This document shows positions 1 to 5,404 of a stretch of 5,404 nucleotides of DNA, one piece after another. How positions within the stretch are numbered: position 1 is the stretch's first letter; each line of letters begins with the position of its first letter. The position numbers and the translations under genes were made by a program. This DNA comes from Bacteroidota bacterium (lineage in GTDB: Bacteria > Bacteroidota > Rhodothermia > Rhodothermales > UBA10348), in contig SMXK01000216.1 of NCBI GenBank assembly GCA_004356265.1, positions 1-5,404 of the forward strand, in the 5' to 3' direction. The notes under the pieces were generated by a model. That model had not been told where the DNA came from, ran no database searches, and worked only from the letters and a program-made list of their open reading frames with translations.

Positions 1-1056
1 GAAGGCGCTTGCGTCGACCGAACGCTTCTGAAGTCTCCTGTTGCGATTGGCCGTTTGCAGCGTTTCGCGACCGATGGTAACGCCCCCAGGAATGAGCCTG
101 GACCCGCGACCGGGAAACGTGTTGCCATTGTTGGATCGGGTCCGGCCGGCTTGTCGTGCGCCTATACCCTTCGACGCTATGGCCATGCCGTAGATATTTA
201 CGAAGCCCAGAAAGTACCAGGTGGGCTGAATACGTTTGGGATATCAGCCTATAAAATATCCACATCCTTCTCTCTGAGCGAAGTTAAGTATGTGACGGAT
301 ATGGGCGTGACTATTCACACCGACCATCCCATCGATGCCACTGCCCTCGAGGCACTTCAACAAGAATACGATGCTGTTTTCGTTGGCGTAGGACTCGGCG
401 GTACACAGATTCTGGGAATTCAAAACGAAGACTCGAACGGCGTTGTCGAAGCGCTCTCGTTTATCCGGGAATCACACGATGGACCGTTTTCAGAATGCCG
501 GGTCGGGCAGAATGTAATTGTGATAGGTGGTGGAAATACCGCAATTGACGTAGCCACGCAGGCCGTCCGGTTAGGCGCTGAAAAGGTGACCATTGCGTAC
601 CGCCGCACCCGCACCGACATGTCCGCTTTTGCATACGAATATGAAATTGCATTGGCGGACGGCGTCAAGTTTCAATGGTTGAGCAGACCCGTCGAAATTC
701 TGGCGTCGTCGGATCACGTAACCGGTGTGGTGATGGAGCGACTCGAAAGCATAGGGACAGGCCGGACGTCCACCCTGGAAACCGTACCGGACAGTCGATT
801 TACACTCAAATGTGACATGCTCATCAAAGCCCTCGGCCAGAATCCGAATCATGACTTACTCGGGGACTTTTCGGTTGACCTGGTTCGGGTCGGCAGAATT
901 CAAGTTGATTCTGGATCCGGCGCGACTGGTGTTCCTGGTATTTTTGCGGGAGGAGATTGCCTGAGCAGGGGCGCTGAAATTGTAGACGCTGTGCAGGATG
1001 GTAAAGTCGCCGCTGGTGGTATCCATCGTTTTCTCAACTCGACCCTGACCTCGTGA
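1..1056 (+). CDS. preT: NAD(P)H-dependent dihydropyrimidine dehydrogenase, flavoprotein/Fe-S subunit PreT (5' end missing)
   Basis: The frame is open from base 1, so the gene begins upstream of the window. 351 residues are visible, against about 412 in E. coli PreT. Known role of the family: PreT oxidises NAD(P)H at an FAD domain and passes electrons through Fe-S clusters to PreA, which reduces uracil/thymine in the cytoplasm. Seen in the sequence (residues counted from base 1): EGAC, with Cys4 matching the last cysteine of an N-terminal 4Fe-4S motif. Gln20 in GRLQRFATD lies exactly 16 residues later, the spacing of the unusual cluster ligand pair Cys140/Gln156 in pig DPD. The FAD-binding Rossmann motif GSGPAG is at 45-50, the nucleotide-binding GGGNT at 176-180, followed by arginines 201, 202 and 204, and the C-terminal FAD motif IFAGGDC is at 314-320. 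The fold is the GltD/DPD-type reductase. The gene overlaps preA by 4 bp. The upstream cysteines of the cluster domain lie outside the window. A related GltD-like reductase subunit is the alternative, but pairing with PreA argues for PreT. Confidence 0.93.
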   Translation, partial: EGACVDRTLLKSPVAIGRLQRFATDGNAPRNEPGPATGKRVAIVGSGPAGLSCAYTLRRYGHAVDIYEAQKVPGGLNTFGISAYKISTSFSLSEVKYVTDMGVTIHTDHPIDATALEALQQEYDAVFVGVGLGGTQILGIQNEDSNGVVEALSFIRESHDGPFSECRVGQNVIVIGGGNTAIDVATQAVRLGAEKVTIAYRRTRTDMSAFAYEYEIALADGVKFQWLSRPVEILASSDHVTGVVMERLESIGTGRTSTLETVPDSRFTLKCDMLIKALGQNPNHDLLGDFSVDLVRVGRIQVDSGSGATGVPGIFAGGDCLSRGAEIVDAVQDGKVAAGGIHRFLNSTLTS

Positions 1057-2438
1057 AGAAGCCTGACCTCACATCTGACGTTGCCGGAATTAAATCGCCG
1101 AACCCATTCTGGCTGGCGAGTGGACCACCCACGAACTCAGCATACCAGGCGCATCGTGCTTTCGAAGCCGGCTGGGGAGGAGTTGTCTGGAAAACCATCG
1201 GTCATAATCCAATCGTAAACGTTTCATCGCGTTATGGATCCATAGATTACGATGGTCGCAAAATGATGGGCTTCAATAATATAGAGCTTATTACAGATCG
1301 CACATTGGATGTGAATCTGAAAGAAATTGAAGAGATCAAGAGATCTTTTCCCGATCGTGCTGTAGTCGTATCACTGATGGTCGAATCCACTCAAGAAGCG
1401 TGGCACGATATCGTTAAACGTGTTGAGGATACCGGATGTGATGGCCTTGAATTGAACTTCGGATGTCCGCATGGAATGAGCGAACGAGGCATGGGCTCTG
1501 CCGTGGGACAGGTTCCGGAATACACGCAAATGGTAACCGAGTGGGTGAAAGAGGTTGCCAGAACACCAGTCTTGGTGAAATTAACCCCGAACGTTACAGA
1601 TGTTCGGTATATCGGGCGCGCCGCTGCGCAAGGTGGCGCCGATGGTATCGCGCTGATCAATACGATCAACTCTCTGATGGGCATCGATCTCGATACGTTG
1701 GCCCCGTCGCCACATGTTGGTGGCAAGGGTTCTCACGGCGGATATTGCGGACCGGCCGTCAAACCGATTGCGCTGAATATGGTGCAGCAGATCTCCGCTG
1801 ACCAGGAAATCGGGCTGCCTGTTTCAGGAATCGGGGGTATTCAGGCCTGGCAGGATGCGGTCGAATTTATTCTGCTGGGCGCATCCAATGTGCAGGTTTG
1901 CACGGCCGCGATGCACTACGGTTTCAGGATCGTCGAACAGTTGATAGCGGGCCTCGAGAACTGGATGATGGACAAGAAATTTACGAACATCGAGCAGTTC
2001 CGAGGTCTGTCAGTACCCAAGATCGGACAGTGGGCTGATCTTGACCTGAGTTATAAGGTCGTCGCAGAAATCGAACAGTCCGCGTGTATTCATTGTGGTT
2101 TGTGCTATATCGCCTGCGAGGATGGCGCACATCAATCCATTGACATCCTTCCGCTTACCGACGTGGAATTTTCGGAAAGCAACGACTTGTCCATGGCCGT
2201 ATTGATGAGCGCCGGAAAAGAGATCATATCCGGAGTGGGCGGTGGTGTGATCAATCGGTTTGAAATCAATCAGACAACGTGCGTGGGATGCAATTTGTGT
2301 TCTCTCGTATGCCCGGTCTCAGATTGCATAACAATGGTCGAAAAACCGGGGCCTTTTGAATCCATCACCTGGCGGGAGTATCAAGACCGGTTGTCACGTG
2401 GAGAGATGGAAGAGATAACGCCGCCGAGTCACAAATAG
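1053..2438 (+). CDS. preA: NAD(P)H-dependent dihydropyrimidine dehydrogenase, catalytic FMN/Fe-S subunit PreA
   Basis: 461 residues, resembling the C-terminal half of mammalian DPD. The N-terminal TIM barrel is of the dihydroorotate dehydrogenase type, with FMN/substrate motifs WKT (46-48), CPHGMSERGMG (138-148), KLTPN (176-180), NTINS (203-207), SGIGG (258-262) and GASNVQVCTA (276-285). Two ferredoxin-type 4Fe-4S motifs follow: Cys345/348/351/355 and Cys410/413/416/420-Pro. Known role: reduction of uracil or thymine to the 5,6-dihydro form, with electrons from PreT. The start is GTG at 1053, overlapping the preT stop (GTGA). I see no Shine-Dalgarno ahead of it, which fits translational coupling, and no other plausible start lies near. 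Oddities: Val151 sits where pig DPD has catalytic Cys671, and 54 residues separate the two cluster motifs against 22 in pig DPD. The last codons lie in a 16-bp tandem duplication. It is the final gene of its operon, since the next gene is convergent. The substrate could be another pyrimidine-like ring; family assignment is firm, substrate inferred. Confidence 0.93.
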   Translation: MKKPDLTSDVAGIKSPNPFWLASGPPTNSAYQAHRAFEAGWGGVVWKTIGHNPIVNVSSRYGSIDYDGRKMMGFNNIELITDRTLDVNLKEIEEIKRSFPDRAVVVSLMVESTQEAWHDIVKRVEDTGCDGLELNFGCPHGMSERGMGSAVGQVPEYTQMVTEWVKEVARTPVLVKLTPNVTDVRYIGRAAAQGGADGIALINTINSLMGIDLDTLAPSPHVGGKGSHGGYCGPAVKPIALNMVQQISADQEIGLPVSGIGGIQAWQDAVEFILLGASNVQVCTAAMHYGFRIVEQLIAGLENWMMDKKFTNIEQFRGLSVPKIGQWADLDLSYKVVAEIEQSACIHCGLCYIACEDGAHQSIDILPLTDVEFSESNDLSMAVLMSAGKEIISGVGGGVINRFEINQTTCVGCNLCSLVCPVSDCITMVEKPGPFESITWREYQDRLSRGEMEEITPPSHK

Positions 2439-2456
2439 AGCGAGTCACATATAGAG
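2425..2456 (+). repeat. 16-bp tandem duplication across the preA stop codon
   Basis: Two adjacent 16-bp units, cgagtcacaaatagag (2425-2440) and cgagtcacatatagag (2441-2456), differ at one base only. The first unit holds the last three full codons' worth of preA sequence and its TAG stop (2436-2438). The second repeats the same bases, with TAG in a different phase, inside the 24-bp gap before the convergent gene. The likely origin is slipped-strand duplication (inference). No hairpin can be drawn from these units because they are direct, not inverted. Confidence 0.85.
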
Positions 2457-2462
2457 CTACGC

Positions 2463-3002
2463 TTACCGCGTGTGCAACTCACCGATCAGCCACTGAGCAT
2501 CAGCATCACCATTTCTCGCCTTCAGCATGATTTCTGAAAGGGCTATCGAATTTCGCTGAGACTGCTGAAGAAACAATGCACTGGTCAAATCCCGGAAATC
2601 AGGGCGTACGTTTTCTTGCATCACCTGGGCATGTAGGAGCAGCAATTCACGCTCACTCATCGGAACAACTTTCGTTTTCCCATGACCATGCTGAACATCA
2701 AATTCGTAGACGTATAAGCGCGCTGTCGGCGACGAGGACAGGCGGATTTGCTCAATCGCGCGTGTCGCATCCTCGGCTCTTCCGTGTTTTAGGGTCTCTT
2801 TATGGAGTGTCAACATCGCAGACACGTCTCCAGTCGCAGCCGCCCTACCCATATCAAGGGTTAAAAAATTGAAATACCAGTCTCCCACGACCGGGATATC
2901 TACAACCGCACGAACCGTGTCTCCATCAGCTTGCTCGTGTAGCAGATGGCCAGCAAATACTATCTCCACAGCGAAAAATACTAAGAGTGCCAGAACCTTC
3001 AT
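2463..3002 (-). CDS. predicted exported helical protein with a Sel1/TPR-like C-terminal helix, function unknown
   Basis: 179 residues, ATG start at 3002, TAA stop at 2465-2463. I do not recognise a named family over the full length. Residues 1-17 (MKVLALLVFFAVEIVFA) look like a signal peptide with a Val-x-Ala cleavage site before Gly18, though Glu13 inside the hydrophobic core is unusual, and an uncleaved anchor is possible. There is no cysteine in the protein, which suits the periplasm. The rest reads as amphipathic helices: one around 49-73 (MGRAAATGDVSAMLTLHKET), another around 117-130, and a C-terminal helix at 152-179 whose NGDADAQWLIGEL resembles the first half of a Sel1-like repeat, after which the protein stops. 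This suggests a short helical-repeat scaffold, perhaps for protein binding (inference). It is convergent with preA and divergent from the VPS62-like gene at 3190. No strong Shine-Dalgarno is seen before the ATG. Its reality rests on length, the export signal and a plausible helical pattern; opposing frames here look non-coding. Confidence 0.72.
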   Translation of the reverse strand: MKVLALLVFFAVEIVFAGHLLHEQADGDTVRAVVDIPVVGDWYFNFLTLDMGRAAATGDVSAMLTLHKETLKHGRAEDATRAIEQIRLSSSPTARLYVYEFDVQHGHGKTKVVPMSERELLLLHAQVMQENVRPDFRDLTSALFLQQSQRNSIALSEIMLKARNGDADAQWLIGELHTR

Positions 3003-3189
3003 GGTTTGAACTATGCTTTAATTTGCGGTTTATCAGACAGGTATTGTGCGCCTCCACATCATCTTGTATCGGCTCTGGAGCATGATTCTGAAGCCCCGAG
3101 CACAGAAATCGATCCGTTCGTTGGTAATTCCTGCAGGCAGGGGTATCCTGCGACCGATGAGATGAATATTATTCAATTTAATAAGTGTT
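3003..3189. promoter_or_regulatory. divergent intergenic region
   Basis: 187 bp between the start of the - strand helical-repeat gene and the start of the + strand VPS62-like gene. Both genes must be transcribed outward from here unless their promoters lie inside each other. It holds AT-rich stretches next to each start codon (3012-3023 and 3164-3183) and a short GCAGG/CCTGC dyad near 3137-3151. For the - strand gene I see no convincing -35/-10 pair. The small open frames that cross this region do not look coding. Confidence 0.5.
3121..3149 (+). promoter_or_regulatory. candidate sigma70-type promoter for the VPS62-like gene
   Basis: TTGGTA (3121-3126) and TATCCT (3144-3149) match four of six bases of the -35 and -10 consensus each, with the ideal 17-bp spacing. 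Transcription would begin near 3156, giving a leader of about 34 nt before the ATG at 3190. Such matches arise often by chance, so this is a weak call. The -10 element falls in the GCAGG-GGTAT-CCTGC dyad (3137-3151), which could act as an operator. Confidence 0.25.
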
Positions 3190-3294
3190 ATGTCATTTTT
3201 ATCGGGCATAAGAATCCTGGCAAACCGTCCGCTGCGTGCATTCCTTCTGATGATCACGTATGCAGCAGCGTTCCCCGTAACGATTACCTCAGCG
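3190..3294 (+). other. signal peptide of the VPS62-like protein
   Basis: The first 35 codons give a long n-region with three arginines (MSFLSGIRILANRPLRA), a hydrophobic core (FLLMITYAAAFPV) and a small-residue end, TSA, before Arg36. The pattern fits Sec-type export. No lipobox cysteine is present, so it is not a lipoprotein signal. Cleavage at AAA (25-27) is an alternative. Confidence 0.7.
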
Positions 3295-5404
3295 CGACAG
3301 CTGAGCGCCGAGACGGACCATTACATCAGTTCAATTCCGCTTTCTTATCCCAAACTGTTCAGGCAAACCCATGCGAATGAGGCTTTCTTGTTGTTCGGGG
3401 ATAAAGCCAGTGCAGGGTACATAGATATTGATCCAAGAGACGGGATCGATGATCGGAGAAATCGAGTTTTCATGGAGCTCGCAGAGCGTTTTGCGCCGTA
3501 TCTGGTGCTCAATTCGACGTCGATCCCGATGGACTTCAAGCGATTCTCAGAACAAAACGTGACGTTTCCACTTCGAATCGATACATGGGACCTGGCCGGA
3601 CATGGCGAATTGGTAGGGACCGATAGAATTGATTTAAAGAAAATTGGAGTCGAACCATGCACTGGGACCACCGAAATCGACGCGTCAGTATCGGGCGAGA
3701 CACTATCCGACGACTGTAAACTGCTCCAACTTCTGAACGAATTCGATCCGGAAAATCCCAAGACGGAACTCACAACGAAACTCGCTCACAACAAGGACCG
3801 CAGAGAGATCAAGGTGATGTATATCGATTATCCTGGGTATGACGAGGAATCGTGGCTGAAAGAATACGAGGACGGCGTAACGGAAAACCTCAAAGAGCGA
3901 TATCGAAGTTATCCGAGGATCTACGCCCACCCGTTTATAAGTACGGTCACCTCCATAAACGGACAGATGTCATACGAATTCGTTATGCAGTTCTGGCTCT
4001 ACTACCCGTACAACGATGGTGGTAATAACCATGAAGGGGACTGGGAACACATTAACGTGGTTATCGCTCCTAAAAATGAAGTTGAAAAATTACAAAGCGC
4101 AGAAACGGTTGAAGAGATTATTAATGGAGACTATTCCGATCGCAGTGCTCCATCCAAAGAGCTGGTGATTAAACGAGTAGAGTATTATTTCCATCATTAT
4201 GTCATTCGGCTGGACTACTCGAAACCCAATGTTTATGTCCAGAAAAATGTATGGGACGCCCAGATTGATCGACTTCCCCGCGAACAGGTGGGAGTTGAAG
4301 GAACGTGGAAAATAATCAGAAACCGGGCGTACTGGGATGATGGCGAAACGGTGGTAAATACCCACCCCGTCATTTTTGTTGGAGCCGATAACAAAGGATG
4401 GGATCAATTTCTGGCAGCACCAGGAGGAAGAAACAGGGACTCACACGGGTCGTATCCGGCACCGGGATTATATCGATCCATTGGGCCAGCGGGGGCCAGC
4501 GAAGAAATCAAGGCCTCGTTTAACCACCGTGAATACTTCCGGATGCACGGTTCCACCGGGGTGATTCCGGACGAGATTTCTTACGGTTCGATTTATCCTT
4601 TCAGCGATGCGAACAAAATTGAAATGATCCCTGACTGGGAGCAGATCCGGGAGTTAAACATGACAGACTCATCTATCCGACAGAACTGGTACTGGATGAC
4701 CCTTCCCTTGTATTTTGGATATCCGCGGGCCGAATCACCCTTTTCGACGATCGTCGATCACGTAGACATGGGTAATCTTGCCGTTCATGGACCCGCCTAT
4801 AATTCCGGTTGGAATGCCACGGCAAAAGAATCAGGGTACAGTCTATATCTACCACATTCCTTTCCGTCACTTTTCCCGCTCGGTTTTCAGGACAATATTA
4901 AGAACAACCTGGGTTGGCTGAATGCACCGGCCATGCTCCTTCAGTTGCCCCCATTTGACGCTATATTGGGATTCTTCACAGCTCCATTTCGACTCGCTTT
5001 GGGAACGCAGCATCCGGTTTATTACGCCACTGAACACGTTCCGGACAATTTCGTTACGCTCTCCGGAGGTGTATCTCTTCAGCATATCCCAGACGAATTC
5101 AGTCTTCTGAACATCAATTCAGATCAGATTGTTGAAACGATAGGCAGTCTGGTCGCACATTTAATTCTTTCAGAAGCGGATACAAATACTCAAATTATTT
5201 CTACGACAGACGGCAAGTTCAGTACCGGGGTAGGCGGCTTATTTCAAATTTCCTTCTCTGTAGGAAAATCTCTTGTAACAGAAAATGTGGTACGTCATGT
5301 CCGCTCAGAAATGAGAAATACTTTTTCCTTCAGCGGCGGCGTACCCGATATGTCCCTGCTGGGAGAACTGAATCTTTGGGAATATACCGGCAGTCTTCGG
5401 TATA
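3190..5404 (+). CDS. secreted VPS62-like (DUF946) domain protein, 3' end missing
   Basis: The frame is open from the ATG at 3190 to the window edge: 738 full residues, no stop. The nearest upstream in-frame stop is TGA at 3163-3165, and ATG 3190 is the first usual start after it. The next one (3250) would lose the basic n-region of the signal peptide, although the Shine-Dalgarno at 3190 is weak. Residues 1-35 form an export signal: arginines 8, 13 and 16, then a hydrophobic run 17-30, with likely cleavage after TSA (33-35). A region near 102-118 (ERFAPYLVLN at 99-108) fits the opening of VPS62-like domains. The core motifs are FWLYYPYN (268-275), HEGDWEH (281-287), YYFHHY near 332-337, HPVIFV (392-397) and SHGSYP (418-423). 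Known: this family occurs in fungi, plants and bacteria, without a settled biochemical role. Only two cysteines are visible (157, 176), a possible disulfide. Residues 573-605 are hydrophobic. From about 618 on the sequence is rich in alternating polar/apolar strands, perhaps an outer-membrane barrel (inference). It is divergent from the helical-repeat gene. The family call rests on motif recall. Confidence 0.8.
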   Translation, partial: MSFLSGIRILANRPLRAFLLMITYAAAFPVTITSARQLSAETDHYISSIPLSYPKLFRQTHANEAFLLFGDKASAGYIDIDPRDGIDDRRNRVFMELAERFAPYLVLNSTSIPMDFKRFSEQNVTFPLRIDTWDLAGHGELVGTDRIDLKKIGVEPCTGTTEIDASVSGETLSDDCKLLQLLNEFDPENPKTELTTKLAHNKDRREIKVMYIDYPGYDEESWLKEYEDGVTENLKERYRSYPRIYAHPFISTVTSINGQMSYEFVMQFWLYYPYNDGGNNHEGDWEHINVVIAPKNEVEKLQSAETVEEIINGDYSDRSAPSKELVIKRVEYYFHHYVIRLDYSKPNVYVQKNVWDAQIDRLPREQVGVEGTWKIIRNRAYWDDGETVVNTHPVIFVGADNKGWDQFLAAPGGRNRDSHGSYPAPGLYRSIGPAGASEEIKASFNHREYFRMHGSTGVIPDEISYGSIYPFSDANKIEMIPDWEQIRELNMTDSSIRQNWYWMTLPLYFGYPRAESPFSTIVDHVDMGNLAVHGPAYNSGWNATAKESGYSLYLPHSFPSLFPLGFQDNIKNNLGWLNAPAMLLQLPPFDAILGFFTAPFRLALGTQHPVYYATEHVPDNFVTLSGGVSLQHIPDEFSLLNINSDQIVETIGSLVAHLILSEADTNTQIISTTDGKFSTGVGGLFQISFSVGKSLVTENVVRHVRSEMRNTFSFSGGVPDMSLLGELNLWEYTGSLRY
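3991..4459 (+). other. VPS62-like domain core motifs within the exported protein
   Basis: This covers residues 268-423. It opens with an aromatic strand ending in PYN, followed by a glycine/asparagine turn and HEGDWEH, and it closes with HPVIFV and SHGSYP. In family members I recall, the His-Pro-Val-x-Tyr strand runs almost directly into a Gly-Ser-His motif. Here about 20 extra residues lie between HPVIFV and SHGSYP (398-417). The conserved His, Glu, Asp and Trp residues suggest a polar or metal-binding site, but no activity is established. Confidence 0.65.

Noticed and set aside
55..57. TTG at 55 as the start of preT
   Set aside because: The frame is open to base 1 and the residues before it (EGAC...IGRL) match the family's Fe-S region, so the gene starts upstream of the window.
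420..852. Three - strand frames inside preT
   Set aside because: They are antisense to strongly conserved FAD/NAD-binding sequence and have no motif of their own.
1391..1801. - strand frame (1391-1726) and + strand frame (1463-1801) inside preA
   Set aside because: Both overlap the conserved FMN barrel of PreA in other phases and look like translations of out-of-frame sequence.
2576..2872. 98-codon + strand frame opposite the helical-repeat gene
   Set aside because: Its translation is low in recognisable structure and rich in His/Ser/Arg. The opposite strand gives a signal peptide and regular helices, so this is a shadow.
3250..3252. ATG at 3250 as an alternative start of the VPS62-like gene
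   Set aside because: It would remove the basic n-region and part of the hydrophobic core of the signal peptide, and there is no better ribosome binding site before it.
3006..3380. Open frame of 124 codons on the + strand over the divergent region
   Set aside because: It overlaps the signal peptide and start of the long VPS62-like frame in another phase, and its translation shows no domain or hydrophobic pattern. The frame starting at 3190 continues for over 700 codons.
3345..4407. - strand frames at 3345-3773, 3703-3930 and 4090-4407
   Set aside because: They lie antisense to the VPS62-like gene, whose frame is continuous and carries the family motifs.
4376..5110. Short frames at 4376-4564 and 4922-5110 (+) and 4673-4870 and 4867-5085 (-)
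   Set aside because: All are short, without motifs, and covered by the long + strand frame.

Overview
The window carries four protein genes of what looks like a Gram-negative bacterium, most likely a proteobacterium. The reasons are a PreT/PreA pair of the proteobacterial two-subunit type and two further genes whose products start with export signals. I cannot name the genus. Base composition looks moderate (about half G+C by eye, not computed).

Left part (1-2438, + strand): preT, cut off at its 5' end by the window edge, and preA. Their ends overlap by four bases (GTGA), so they form a translationally coupled operon. Together they encode the NAD(P)H-dependent dihydropyrimidine dehydrogenase. 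PreT takes electrons from the nicotinamide through FAD and Fe-S clusters. PreA receives them through two 4Fe-4S clusters and reduces uracil or thymine at an FMN site, the first step of reductive pyrimidine breakdown. PreA has two points of interest: a valine where mammalian DPD has its catalytic cysteine, and about 32 extra residues between its two ferredoxin-like cluster motifs. A near-perfect 16-bp tandem duplication spans the preA stop codon.

Middle (2463-3002, - strand): a small gene convergent with preA (24-bp gap). It encodes a cysteine-free, predicted exported, largely helical protein whose last helix resembles the start of a Sel1/TPR-type repeat. Its function is unknown. A 187-bp divergent intergenic region (3003-3189) separates it from the next gene.

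Right part (3190 to the window end, + strand): a long gene running off the 3' edge, with at least 738 codons. It has an N-terminal signal peptide, a central region with motifs of the VPS62-like (DUF946) family (FWLYYPYN, HEGDWEH, a later SHGSYP), a hydrophobic stretch, and a C-terminal part rich in alternating beta-strand patterns that may be a membrane barrel. This is the least understood and most interesting gene here. No RNA genes, CRISPR arrays or mobile elements are evident.
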